64,000 bases of DNA from Echinometra lucunter (lineage: Eukaryota > Echinodermata > Echinoidea > Camarodonta > Echinometridae): NCBI GenBank assembly GCA_029962745.1, contig CM057154.1, positions 962,955 through 1,026,954 of the forward strand, in the 5' to 3' direction. Position 1 is the first letter of the stretch; each line of letters starts with the position of its first letter. Under the pieces are notes generated by a model. That model saw nothing but the letters and a program-made list of their open reading frames with translations. It had not been told where the DNA came from and made no database searches. A program made the translations under genes and the position numbers. Shown here one piece after another: positions 1 to 32,939 of this stretch.

Positions 1-3000
1 TATGGTATAAAATAAGGTCAAATGGTGTTTATGGCAAGTTATACGGTGTGTCCCAAAATAAACGAAAACGAGATTGATCGATGTTTAATCATATATCTTG
101 ATCACAGTTATGAATAATAAGTGGCACATATTTGTAAAGCTTAGACCCTCTTCTTTCATGCGATGTCACTCATCTAATATATATTTCACGCATGAGTGAA
201 TAAAGACAGTGTGAAGTTGGGTAACCAAAAAATCGTTTGGCCAACGATGTTTGAATTTCAAAGAGGTAATCACATTTCTGGAAAGTTCATTTTCTGCCCT
301 TTCGTATGACACCTCAATCGGGAAAATGAACCAGGGATGACAGAGATAACTTAAATTGAAATATTGACTGCATTTCCTTGATTTTAAAAATCATTCGTTA
401 TTCGCATGATTGGATGTGGAGATCGTCACGCGTGATCTAAAAACTTTCGTGAGAGACTCCTCCTATCCCACCCTCCTCATCCTCATTGTCCATCACCACC
501 CCCCTCCCACCCCACCCCCATCCTCAATCCCTCCCGGAACCCAAACTCCGCAATTCCCGAAGCTCCCTCTGCCTCGTTATGTGATGGTGTGTGTATTGTC
601 AGATTGTGTTATGGTCCGTTCATCTGATGGATAGATTTAGTGAAACAACACTGCATAACCGATAAATCCTTGTTAAACCCATCCCTCCCACCCTCCTCCC
701 CACCCCCATCTTATCCATAACTCCACACTGAACTCCAAACCATTAACTCTTCACGCCCTCACACTTCCTCTCGCTCCCTCTGTATGCATGTTTGCGCGCT
801 GCTGTTATGGTCGTTCACCTAATAAAATTTTTTAATAGTCAAACACTACTGCATGGCTGCCAAATAATTAATTTCTTTCCATAAAAGCTATTCATAAATT
901 GAACCAGACATGACACTGCCAGACAGCAACATCAGCAACTTGCTGAAGGCTCTCGAGCTCAGAGCGTCCCTATTTTGTTACTAGAAACACTCGTTGATCA
1001 ATATGTTGTTAAGTGTTAGATGAATTATGTTGATGAAAACATACTTCATTATTAATCAGCTGCTATAATTTTCGTGAGGTTTTGTATTACCCCCTCCATA
1101 TTCTTGATGATCAACCATGCATGAAGTCTCTTGTCTTCTTTGTTCACTGCTGGGACAGGCAGCGAATGCAAACGGATTCATGTTATAAATCATGGAAATG
1201 CAAGCATCACTTTACACGAACAGAGCTTAGTCATGCCCGACTCATTTTCATCCACTGAGGAGTCGTATTAAAGAGCAGAAAATGAACTATTCAGAAGTAT
1301 TATTTTCATATAAAAATAACAGAAATATTTTCATATCGATCTCTTTGAATTTGAGGTATGGTTGCGCAAAGGACTTTTTTGTAGCACTTATTCATATTGT
1401 TCTAATTCACTCATGCGTAAGGTATATATCATACGAGTGGTATCTAATAAAAGAAGAGGGTCTAAGCTTCTCAAATATGTATTAGTTATTAATCATAATT
1501 GTGATTAAGATATGAATAAACATCGATACATCTTGGTTTCTTTTTTCCGGGACACACTGTATAACTGTATTAATGCTCTTTATCAAGACACTATGTGTAC
1601 TGTTAATGTAAATGGCAATCTTACTGATTTTTTCTAATGTAGAATTAGGAGTCAGACAAGGTTGCCTTTTGTCTCCAGTTCTTTTTAACGTGTTTGTTAA
1701 TGATTTATTCGACCATGTAAGATTATGTAACAGAGGTATCCAAGTATCAGACATGAACATTGATATGCTAATGTATGCAGATGATATTGTGGTTCTTGCA
1801 GACTATGAAAATGACCTTCAGCTTATGCTTGATAGTGTATGCTCTTGGGCACAGAAGTGGAAGATTGAATTTAAATTATTACATTAATATCTGTGATTTG
1901 TAAGATTTATTCTGATATTATAAGAGAAAGACTGACAAATTTTCTTGAAAAAGAATGCATAATTAAGGAGGAGCAGAATGGGTTTCTGAAAAAGAAGTTG
2001 TCTTAACGATCTATACAGCCTTTATTCTTTCATCGAAAATAGAAAACTTTGTAAAAAAAAAAAAAAAGAAGAAGAAGAAGAAGATACTTTTGTGTCTTTT
2101 ATAGATTAAAAAAAAAGCCTTTGACAATGTCAGTAGGATCTTGCTATGGTATAAACTAAGGTAAATTAGTGTTCATGGCAAGCTATATAACTGTATTAAT
2201 GCTCTTTATCAAGACACTATGTGTACTGTTCATGTAAATGGTAATCTTACTGATTTTTTAAATGTAGAATTAAGAGTCCGACAAGGTTGCCTTTTGTCTC
2301 CAGTTCTTTTTAACGTGTTTGTTAATGATTTAGTCGACCATGTAAGATTATGTAACAGAGGTATCCAAGTATTATAGTCACGAACATTGATATGGTAATC
2401 TATGCCGATGATATTGTGGTTCTTGCAGACTATGAAAATGACCTTCAGCTTATGCTTGATAGTGTATACTCTTGGGCACAGGAGTGGAGGATTGAATTTA
2501 AGGTATTACATTAATATCTGTGATTTGTAACATTTATTCTGATATTAAAAGAGAAAGACTGACAAATTTTCTTGAAAAAGAATGAATAATTAAGGAGGAG
2601 CAGAATGGGTTTCGGAAAAAAGGAGTTGTCTTGACCACTTATACAGCCTTTATTCTATCATCGAAAATAGAAAAATTTGTAAAAAAAAAAAAAAGAAGAA
2701 GAAGATACTTTGATGTGTTTTATAGATTTAAAAAAAGCCTTTGACCATGTCAGTAGGATCTTGCCATGGTATAAACTAAGGTAAATTGGTGTTCATGGCA
2801 AGTTATATAACTGTATTAATGCTCTTTATCAAGCAACTATGTGTACTGTTAATGTAAACGGTAATCTTACTGATTTTTAAATGTAGAATTAGGAGTCAGA
2901 CAAGGTTGCCTTTTGTCACCAGTTCTTTTTAACGTGTTTGTTAATGATTTAGTCGACCATGTAAGATTATGTAACAGAGGTATCCAAGTATTAGACACAA

Positions 3001-3486
3001 ACATTGATGTGCTAATGTATGCAGATGATATTGTGGTTCTTGCAGACTATGAAAATGACCTTCAGCTTATGCTTGATAGTGTATGCTCTTGGGCACAGGA
3101 GTGGAGGATTGAATTTAATACTTCAAAAACTCAAATTGTTCACTTTAGGAGGAACGTTCAAGCAAAAACCATATCTACATTTTATTGTAATTGCCAAAAG
3201 CTTGATATTGTTGTCTCGTATACCTAGGATTGTGGTTTGATGAATTTTAAGTCTCCAGAAAGGTACCAAAATACTAGCCCAATCTGCAACCAGAGCACTT
3301 GGAGTGGTTATATAGTAAATTCAAATTGATCGGTGGTTCTCTGTTTATGACCTATGAAGAGTTGTATGATGCAATGATACTGCCTATATTGCAATATCCA
3401 AGTGGTATTTGGGGTTTAGATGAGTTTTCAGCCATTAACAGTGTTTTCTATATGTCGCTTCCGAGGAGTGGGAAAATATACCCCAA
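1..3486 (+). pseudogene. Tandemly multiplied non-LTR retrotransposon reverse transcriptase fragment
   Basis: A LINE-type reverse transcriptase segment occurs about three times head to tail with a period near 620 bp. Each copy shows the RT palm signatures RQGCLLSPVLFN and YADDIVVLADYEND; the YADD codons lie near 1773, 2401 and 3018. The first copy begins before the window and is split by the element at 44-1559. The junctions jump from just after the palm (IEFK) back to the finger region (DIIRERLTNFLEKE), so the duplicated unit is an internal RT slice. After the third copy the frame runs on naturally into a thumb/C-terminal region (LYDAMILPILQY..GIWG). Frameshifts, stop codons and A-rich indels in each copy make it a pseudogene. 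It is a LINE RT by motif; I cannot assign the clade. Confidence 0.8.
44..1559. mobile_element. Long-TIR DNA transposon (Tc1/mariner-like ends) inserted in the RT array
   Basis: The left end reads CGGTGTGTCCC and the right end, inverted, CAGTGTGTCCC. Each is flanked by TA. The uninterrupted RT copies at ~2180 and ~2800 show the empty site with a single TA fewer, so the insertion duplicated TA, as Tc1/mariner elements do. The inverted arms are imperfect but extend about 300 bp each (roughly 44-345 and 1230-1559). The ~900-bp centre has no recognisable transposase, so this is a non-autonomous derivative. Confidence 0.75.
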
Positions 3487-3629
3487 ATAATGCAGCCATG
3501 GGCGAATTCCATCCTGACAGGAGCTTTATTGGATGAAAGTTAAAATGACTAATGAGGGCATAGGCCATTGAGTTGTGTCCCCTCAAATTCACCGGTAAAT
3601 CAAGGTGAGATATGAGGGGGAAGAGGAGG

Positions 3630-3662
3630 AGGAGGAGGAGGAGGAGGGGGGAGAGAGAGAGA

Positions 3663-3715
<53 letters not shown>

Positions 3716-3722
3716 AGGAGGT
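3630..3722. repeat. GA/GGA-rich simple repeat
   Basis: GAG/GA dinucleotide and GGA trinucleotide runs ending in a G tract. Apparent Leu/Ser-rich reading frames on the minus strand are only translations of this repeat. Confidence 0.95.
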
Positions 3723-4635
3723 AACAAAGATCAACAACCAAAAACAAACTAAAAACAAACAGCAAACAATCTAACATGTCAAAGATAGATGGGAAATGAA
3801 AGGGAAGGGAAACCACCTTGAACAGATGTTTCTATTTTCACAATTATTATCATGACCATGCATGTAGGACTAAAACCATGATAATTGTCGTTGGAATATT
3901 TTTTTGCATATTTTCCGCAGTCTTTTTTGTTATAAAAAATGAAATACATATTTTATTCCTAGCTTTACACTGCACGATAAATAATTCAGTGTATAATTGC
4001 GGTCTGCCATATGGTTTTCATGCAGTCAGATGGATTGGCATTTACCAATTAGCGAACTTGCCAAATTTCCTCTCAGACAGTGGTGATAATTAAGCTATGC
4101 TGGCAGAAATAATCGAAGAGAAAAGCGATACAAACGTTCTCCAGTATATAAGCATTGATTCTGCCGATATATCCGAGAGGGATCTACTCAAAGAGCCGTG
4201 TTCTACTCCTAAATTTGAGTAAAATTCGAGTAAATCTTAATTTTTAATTTGGGCATCCAATTCTCTTTATCGTCAAGATGGGAACCATCTCTTTCACAAC
4301 GACCAGGTTTGTATAATTTTAGGCTTATCGGATGAAAAGTTTTGAAACAGAAAAAATTATTCTTGTTTGTGGATTTATATGCGTGCATGGGATGGTGTAA
4401 TTTTTTTTTTACAAGCCTATAGTGTGTGTCTGTGAAAATCATTTTTTATTTCCCAAGGGTGCCGAGAAATATGACATCCTTGTTTTATTATCTATTTTAG
4501 TGGTATATGGAGTTAAAGCTTTCACATTCTTTTCATTCACTTTCATCATTGACTTTGAAGACTTCATTTCTTCCCAAGAAACCTGGAACCGGACCTGGAA
4601 CGTGACAGTATTCAAGTCAATTAAGTACACTCTGA
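3723..4635. other. Non-coding stretch, nothing recognised
   Basis: AT-rich sequence with a few short open frames lacking any familiar motif or splice context. I see no gene or complete element here. Confidence 0.5.
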
Positions 4636-5072
4636 AAACAAACTAGTCAGATTTGACTAGATTACCGGATCACACGGGCACTTACTCTTTTCTTGTCAAA
4701 TGTGACTAGATTCTAGTCAAAATGAATAGAATTTTATTCAGTTAAGTTAGAACGAACACTTTTCTAGTCCAAATTTACATAGTAAAAATGACTATAGTCT
4801 AAAGCTAGTAACTTGACTAGAACAAGGGATCCCATGTGCACATACTCTTTGCTAGTCAAATGCAACTATAGATTCTAGTGAAAAATGACCAGAATTCTAG
4901 TAAAATTTAACGGAACTTTTGTAAAAATTCTAGTCATTTTCACTAGAACCAAGTCAATTTAATGTGGTGCCTGTATGACCCTGTAGAACAGTCAAATTAT
5001 TTTACTAGATTCTAGTCATTTTGACTATATGTGTGACTTTTGACTATGACTATTGACTAGATTTGTTTTTAG
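4636..5072. repeat. Foldback-like array of TAGTCA/TGACTA units
   Basis: The segment is built from degenerate ~17-20 bp units containing TTGACTAGATTCTAGTCA, itself nearly palindromic, in both orientations. The outer parts mirror each other (AAACAAACTAGTCAGATTTG at the left; GACTAGATTTGTTTTTAG at the right). No coding capacity. Interpreted as a foldback-type non-autonomous element. Confidence 0.6.
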
Positions 5073-5880
5073 TTTTCAATTTGGAATCCCGTCATCCTTT
5101 CGATCTTATTTTGTCCTTCCCCATCTTAAAATGTGATTCTTTATACAATCTTTTTCTTTTGTGCTTTCCATTTTAAAAAATGAGGTGAGAAAACACATAA
5201 AATACTAATAATCTCCCTCTTAAATCTTAAAATGTTTCTGGTTTTGTTCTTGTTGGTTTATGTTATTTATTCACTCCTTTTACCCTTTTATCATTTAATT
5301 CTTTCCTTTCTTCCCCCTTTTTAAAATATAAATACTACCTCTGTTTTCTGGGGGGGGGGTTTGGGGGGGAGGGGGTCACTTTTTGTTTTGTTGCCCTTTT
5401 GTTGTAATTCGATGTTTGTGATTCTGATGATCCAATAAAAAAAAACATAGTCTGAATTGCCCCCCCCCCCCATGAATAAATGAATAAATGAATATAAAAC
5501 AAACCCAGATCAGAATAACTATAAGATCAATATGAAAATCCAGCCTAAACAAAACACAAAGAAAAGACAATAGCGAGAGACATATTTCAACACCGTATTC
5601 TTCACCCTTGGGCGCGGCAAGATCGACATGCGACGTATTAGGACAAGATACGCGTGGCGCCGGCGAAATATAATGCAAAATTAGGGAGTTCCCCGCTTTG
5701 CCTTTATTTTTTACGTCCCTGCGTCATCTTCATCATCAGCGCAGTACAATGCCAATCACTCTCGGTTTCTTGGCTTTACCGTTTTCGGATTCTGAGTGCA
5801 TCAACACCATTTGTTGTCCCTAGTCAGACCCTGTTTTTCATTCAATTTAAGACCTTATGAAGTTGAACTATAATTCAATA
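5073..5880. other. Upstream flank of the GGT gene
   Basis: T-rich sequence with G and C homopolymers (about 5350-5375 and 5460-5472), then a more GC/CpG-rich patch near 5600-5670. The promoter and transcription start of the gene probably lie between here and 6015, but no TATA box or other core element can be assigned with confidence. Confidence 0.35.
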
Positions 5881-6015
5881 GTTTCATCTGGATAGAAAAC
5901 CATCTGAAAACTCGGCCTCGGGCTCGGCGCTCAGCTTAGCCCCAGCCGTTTAGATTGGGTGCAGAATCGGCTTCCGCATTCCATCCTCACTCTTCATTGT
6001 TGAAGCGAGTCAGAC

Positions 6016-27122
<21,107 letters not shown>

Positions 27123-27680
27123 ACACAGATGGGAGACAAACTTATCGGAGTTCAGCAAAACTAAGGTGGTATGTGAAGACTCTTCCAAAATGTAAAATGC
27201 CATATTGTGGAAAAATCTTATCAATATGGCATAGAGGTAAAATTGTTAGGCTATAGAGCCTGTAAGTTCCTGTTGAAATATGTCAAAGCATTGTTTTGAA
27301 CTATACACTATCACCAACCTTTATGCCATTTGTGTTCTGAAAGTGTCTTCACATGCCATGTTGGACTAAGCAACCCAACTTAGGTTAGATTGTACAAAGC
27401 AATCATGCTCTCTAAACAATTGCTAGTATAGAAATATATACATGTACAGCCGTGAGGGGGTCTGTTTGGACACTATGATACCCAAATTGATGTGAATGCA
27501 ACTATTTTTACCTGAAGGAAAACGGTTGCATTCTAGTCACAGAGGACACCATAGTGTAATCAGACGCCTGAACAGAGACATTTCATATTCGGTATATTCG
27601 TCATTTTCAGTCAATGCACAGAGAATAGACATATGATTTAATTCAAATAAATAATAAAGTGGTGACGTCAAGTGCTTGGT
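27123..27680 (+). other. Probable GGT 3' UTR with tandem poly(A) signals
   Basis: Two AATAAA hexamers lie at 27646-27651 and 27653-27658, followed at once by GT-rich sequence (GTGGTGACGTC...GTGCTTGGT), the usual arrangement at a metazoan poly(A) site. This would give a 3' UTR of about 540 nt. A later site cannot be excluded. Confidence 0.45.
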
Positions 27681-27699
27681 ACTAACATATGATTTGGGC

Positions 27700-29170
27700 A
27701 CTTTTACGTATGATTTTAAGTCCAGAGTGAATCTTTGTGAAACACTCTCCTCTTCTAGATTCCTGCCAACTTATAATGGTTTTGCTTACTTTCCTTCAAT
27801 CAGATAGTCAAGTAGAAGTGAAGAAGCAACCACAATTAGAAATGGCATCTCCTTTTAAGTTTGAAAGGGGGAGGGGGGGGGGGCAGGGAGACAGTGGATC
27901 CCTGGACCAAATTCTCTTGCTGTTTTATGTCTCGACTGTCCCTTAAAAGAGGTCAGAAATACCGATTTAAATTCCGTGTTATATTTCACCCTCTCTTCAT
28001 GTGTGTTATGATATCATTCCGTGATGAAGTCATTTGGCAATCAAAGTTTTATTACCTCTATGATTAAAATTCTTAACAGCATTAACATGTGTTTTTCTAC
28101 TTTTCTACTCAAAATGAATGTGTACGGGTACCTTTTGTTAAGGCTCATTGCTTACTGCAAGCCCTGGATGATATGTATATATTGTTATTAATATACATCT
28201 CTTGATATATATCTCTTTGATTTATATTATTGTACTTTAATATTCATGGCCAACAAAAGACATACTGGTATATATCACTGATATGAGTATCTTATGTAAA
28301 TCATATTTTAGACTAGCTGCTTGACTTTAGAGTATTCATTAGGAAGTTGTGAAACATTCCTGGGGGTACTCACTATAAACAGTACTGTAGAGTTTTCTTG
28401 AGTTTGTAACAGTAATAAGGAAGTGGGGAAACATTTCTTTTGTAGGGTACTGTCTAATTTCACTGCAGAGCCAGAAACTTGGAATGTTGGTGAATTTCAA
28501 GAGGGGTTGAAATATGGAAAGTTCTGTGGAAAGTTCCGTACTGCTAAATAATCAGTTTCTCTACTGAAAAAAAAACTCTTAAAGGTTTGCAGTTTGTGAG
28601 TTTCTTGGTGTGAAAATAGCTGTCATTTACAAAAAGCTAAATTTTCAAGAGATTAAAGTTTCTTGTATGCAGCAAACCCTGTATATAACTCTCTAATAAG
28701 CCTGTAAGCATCCAATACAATTAAATTTGTATACATTATGAGCATATATGAGGTGGGTTATTTGAAAGAACGTTTCTGATTGGTCAGATTCGCTCTTCTT
28801 GCCATTGCGTAATTCATTATATGGCCACGACCGTGCAATATAACGCGGTATATTGCATGCTTATTTGTGTACAAAATCCTATAGGTCAATGTATCGATAA
28901 CTTATAATTATCGATAATTTGGAGTGCGTTGCACTTTATGACAGGCGATGGATGTTGCATGTTTGGTGATCCGCTCCAATCCCCAAAGCAGTTTCCCATC
29001 TTATATAACACATAGTACATGCTCATTGTCGTCAAATATACCATAAAATGTGCATCCATAGATAAAGAATTTCTCTCGTGCACTATATCTCACCTTGGCC
29101 TTCGGCCTCTGTGACATATAATGCACTTGAGAAATTCTAAAGCTGTGGATGCACATATTACAGAATATTA
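27700..29170. other. Intergenic, nothing recognised
   Basis: AT-rich sequence with a G tract near 27872. A weakly mirrored pair (CACTATAT...ATAGATAAAG; TAAAGCTGTGGATGCACAT) near 29040-29165 may be a decayed palindromic repeat. No exon with convincing splice signals or homology. Confidence 0.5.
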
Positions 29171-29177
29171 AACTCCA

Positions 29178-29317
29178 GGGGGGCGTTTCATGAAACAATT
29201 AGTCGGTGGTTTTCACCGACTAATTTGCTTTCAGCCAATCAGATACGAGTATTTTCAGTAGCTTATAACATTTGTCGGTGATTTTCACCAACAAAACTCT
29301 TGATGAAACGCTCCCCA
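29178..29317. mobile_element. Palindromic MITE, GTTTCATGAA family, copy 1
   Basis: The ends GGGGCGTTTCATGAAAC and, inverted, GGGGAGCGTTTCATCAA bracket a ~140-bp palindrome. Its stem is TAGTCGGTG.TTTTCACCGA and its centre is CAGCCAATCAGATACGAGTA. Related to 41720-42737, 42934-43257 and 45274-45417. Confidence 0.8.
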
Positions 29318-29462
29318 GAGCATGCACTATATGCAATACAAGGCTTAACATTGATACAGGCCGAAAAGTCCTATTGAAATCTAAAAAAAAAAATTGGGGG
29401 ACAACCAAATGAAGTCAAAATCAAAAAGTTGATGGCTGGACTCTTCAGCACAGTGCATGAAG

Positions 29463-29595
29463 TTAATCTACAATTTGCCACTCTCGACCCAGGTGTAGTA
29501 AATGGTACTCGGTAGGAAGAATTTTCTTGAAATGCTGGAGCACCTTAATGGCTGCCTTTCTCAAGCCGGGGTGATAACAGTGGAGCACCAGGAGC
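29463..29595 (+). mobile_element. SINE 3' part
   Basis: ATCTACAATTTGCCACTCTCGACCCAGGTGTAGTAAATGGTACTCGGTAGG continues the SINE tail seen at 49140-49180 and (inverted) at 25605-25680, then runs on to a (AAT)n end. Confidence 0.6.
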
Positions 29596-30047
29596 GTCAT
29601 TTCTGATAATAATAATAATAATACATAGGATTCATATAGCATCTTTTCCATTTTGATTAAATGCTCAAGGCGCTTTAAAATTTAAAAAAAATGTCTGTCT
29701 TCAAACCTAGTACCTGCTTAGTTTGAACAAATGGGATTTAAGTTTGCCCTTGAAGGAAGTTAAAGAGTTTGCATTCTTCAGCTCCTGTGGGAGTGAATTC
29801 CACAGGGCTGGTCCGGCATGAGCAAATGCTCGATCCCCCCAGGATTTCTTTGATAGTGGGATATGTAAAAGGCCAGATTGGGATGAACGAAGAGTACGTG
29901 TAAGTGCGGGTAATTATTGTAATCGGGTGCTGTTCCATTAATGATATGAAAGACCAAAAGAAGAATTTTAAAGATTATGCGTTCCTTTATGGGCAACCAA
30001 TGGAGATTTTTTAGGACAGGAGTAATGTGACTGTGTTTGTTAGACAA
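29596..30047 (-). pseudogene. 3' end of a CR1/L2-like LINE reverse transcriptase
   Basis: On the minus strand the frame reads HITPVLKNLHWLPIKERI, FKILLLVFHIINGTAPDY and, after a frameshift, the P..LWNSLP-like region. This is the classic C-terminal end of CR1/L2-group RT proteins (HWLPV..RI.FK.L.L.......AP.Y). The copy ends near 29600 in an AAT-rich tail. Only the last ~100 residues remain. Confidence 0.75.
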
Positions 30048-30089
30048 AGATGGACATGAGCGCTATACAAGAACCCACTATTATCATAT

Positions 30090-31130
30090 ATATATATACA
30101 GTGCCCAGCTGACAGAAGGGTGTTGACCTGACTGTGAAATTATACCTTTCATGTAGTGATCACTCGAGTTAATGCCCTTTTGCAAGCCGGGCGATGTCAC
30201 CCGATGTGTGACTTTTCGTGTAGCGCTCCAATTAATGCCCTTTTGCCAGGGGGGCGACGAAATGCAGAAATGATGCAAACCAAAATCACGACTACAATAC
30301 GATAGATACTAAATATTGTGTGTATCTGTGTATCTAGCCTTACATTACAGTTCCAACAATGTAACATGTAGGTATTGCATAATTTTTTTTTTCTCATTGC
30401 AGCTTTCATAGTAAGGTAATCATAGTTCTGTATGTATTCAATGATTTTGTATGCTCATGTACAGCCTCCGGTGCATTAACTACCTAGTACATGCGCAAGT
30501 ACCCCATACAAATGGTGTGAATGGAATGGCTTTTATACTTAAACATAAAATGGTATTATTGTACAAAAACAAAATATGGAAGCAACTGATTCTGTAGAAG
30601 CATCAAATGCTTGAAATTTTGCTAAATAGGTTCTCAGGTGTAATTATTCATTTGTTAAGATTTTCTTCTGTAATATCTGAATTTTATCTAAATATACTTA
30701 TTCCGAAGTTGAAGTCATGCTGCTTTGGATGGTGACATTGCATGTAACTTGTTTGATGCAAAGATGATTCTGTGTAACATGTACATTCATATGTTAATGG
30801 AATAGCTGCAGTATGTGATTCTTTTTTAAAGGATAAATTTTAATAGAGCCAGACATGTGTTAAACATCATTGTAACTATCAAGTCTGTTTTTGTAATTTT
30901 TCTTTTTAAAGGCAATATGCTGAATACAGTGGCTAACATGAAACTAGACCCATATCCCCTATTACAATGCAAGTTAATTCTGTTCATTGTGCTTGTACTG
31001 TGGCAGTGTATCATATGTGCCAAATTAATTTTCATGGCTAGTATTGATGGATCATTTCTGAATTTAACCTGTTATATGCAAAGTGTGAAGCCAGATTGCC
31101 TATGCATCTCATGCAGAAACTTCTACCTAA
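30090..31130. other. Intergenic, no gene seen
   Basis: A short mirrored pair (CGAGTTAATGCCCTTTTGCA / GCGCTCCAATTAATGCCCTTTTGC, here as direct repeats) lies at 30164-30250. The rest is AT-rich with no supported exon. Confidence 0.5.
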
Positions 31131-31137
31131 CAATCTA

Positions 31138-31328
31138 AGGACACTTATCAAAAGTCTTGTCCCACATCTTTGATTGTCTTCTCCCTGACCGTTCTTTTAC
31201 ATCGTCTTTCCCGATCCCCCGTTGTTTTATCTGTGGAGAAACAGGAGGATCAGAGGGAAAAAGATGCCGAGTGGGAAAGACACTAAACGCTGTGTTCCAC
31301 ATTGGCTCTGACTTTTGATAAGGTGCCT
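31138..31328. mobile_element. 191-bp MITE, copy 2
   Basis: Flanked by TA on both sides, ends AGGACACTTATCAAAAGTC and, inverted, AGGCACCTTATCAAAAGTC. Same length and full-length match to 14651-14841. Confidence 0.88.
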
Positions 31329-31692
31329 TAATTGCTTACTTAGTATACCATTGGCAAATTATGATGTTCCATGATTATTAGATGATTATTGCTGTTCTTT
31401 TATTGAGATGGGTTGATGCAATCATTGATGAACATTTATAAACTCAGAAAACTGTGATGTAATATATGTCTGTCTATATATATGTAGTATTTATGTATGT
31501 TGATGAGTTTAAAATACTCTGTAAGAATTTCTGTGTAAAATCATGTCTTGTACTTTAGAATTCATATGCTATATATCGGTGCAACAGAGAAGAGAGCTAA
31601 GTGTATGTACAAAATTTCTTGTGGAATCTGAATTGTATAAGGAGAAGTTACATTAAGCAGGATTTGTAGGTTTTGAAAAGCATTGTATGTTG

Positions 31693-31874
31693 GTGTGGGG
31701 TGTTGCAAGAAACTTGAGTAGCAATCGATTGCAAATCAATTGCAAATTTTGCGCATACCCCTGAATCCAATGTAAAGTTGTGCTTGATTTGCAACCAATT
31801 GCAAGACTTACGCTTGATTTTTTTACTTACAGTTGATTTGCAATTGATTGCAAGTTTCTTGCAACGCCCCATAG
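31693..31874. repeat. Palindromic MITE
   Basis: TGGGGTGTTGCAAGAAACTT...GCAATCGATTGCAAATCAATTGCAAAT is mirrored by ATTTGCAATTGATTGCAAG...TTGCAACGCCCCA. Non-coding. Confidence 0.8.
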
Positions 31875-32045
31875 GACAATTCACCCTGGACAATTACCCA
31901 CAGCGCAACTACCCCCACCCCCCCAGACAATTATTCCAGGAAAATTACCCCTAGAGAATTGTCCCAGAAACATAACTCCAAGGTCAATTGCTGCAATTAA
32001 CTAGATTGGGGGGGGGGGGGGGGGGGGGGTAATTGCCTGGGTGAT
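31875..32045. repeat. Degenerate CAATTACCC-type array with a G tract
   Basis: Repeated phrases of the form GGACAATTACCC/CCAGACAATTATTCC on one side and, inverted, GGGGTAATTGCCTGGGTGATTGC after a ~22-nt G tract (32010-32030). It resembles the short-unit foldback arrays at 35110 and 50535. Confidence 0.5.
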
Positions 32046-32190
32046 TGCACTATGTGATTATTATTTCATTTTACCACCGTAAAGTTAGGATTGATTTCAC
32101 TCCTAACACATTGAGCATGATTTGATTTTAGTATAACAGCATGTTTCATAGACCCCAGCCCAAGTGTTCTTGAGCTTAGTATTCAACTGG

Positions 32191-32686
32191 TTAAAGGCAT
32201 TGGCTAACTTTGTGAGCAGCTGATTTAAAAAATTCTCAAACTAAGATGAAACATGTGTATGAGTACTTGTATTTATACTCAAAAACCCTGAAACCAACCA
32301 TAATTTGGAAGGAAAAGCTGTAAGTTAGACGCAAACCGCGATTTTATTAGCTTTCGTCTCGAGAGACACTGAACTAAGAGGACCGTTTGCGCGAATTCAA
32401 AAATACCGTTACTTGCCTTCCGCCGCGTGATACGTCAATACACACAGTACGGTCCGTTGAGTCATGTGCGCATGCGCACTCCTTACGTTGGGTCTATGCA
32501 ACCGACCCTCGTATATTTTTCAAACATTGGTTCACATTTCTAATATTTAAAAATACTTCCCGTGGATATTATGCTCTGAAACTTTCACACTGGTATTTTT
32601 ACACTATAACCCTAATGTTTATCCCATTTTTAAGTAACAAAATTAGATTTTTTTAAAATCATAACAATGTTAGCCAATGCCTTTAA
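32191..32686. mobile_element. TTAA-flanked non-autonomous element, copy 2
   Basis: TTAA at both edges with inverted termini AGGCATTGGCTAAC. It aligns with the reverse complement of 9026-9523. Its right TTAA is also the left TTAA of the next element. Confidence 0.85.
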
Positions 32687-32931
32687 CCCTTTGCATGCGA
32701 AAGATGCAATTTTGCACATTCGTACAGTTAAATTCAACAATCGTAATAATTAGTTTTCTCTGTCACCTTTGTACTACTAGGACTAACAGATGACTATTAT
32801 GCTCAAGTAGCATCCATAGAATAGTTATCAGTATCATAGATGTAATGGGGAAAGCCAGATTCAAAGAAAATATCCAACGAACAATGGTCATTACTATCCC
32901 CTCAGAATTAATTCAGCGTGCAAAGAGTTAA
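32683..32931. mobile_element. Second TTAA-flanked MITE with piggyBac-like ends
   Basis: The left end TTAACCCTTTGCATGC and, inverted, the right end TTAACTCTTTGCACGC are close inverted repeats. TTAACCCTTTG is a tip commonly seen in piggyBac-type elements. 249 bp, non-coding, abutting the previous element at a shared TTAA. Confidence 0.8.
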
Positions 32932-32939
32932 TAGTGTTG

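Noticed and set aside
3428..3816. Leu/Ser-rich minus-strand frames
   Set aside because: Translation of GA/GAG simple repeats.
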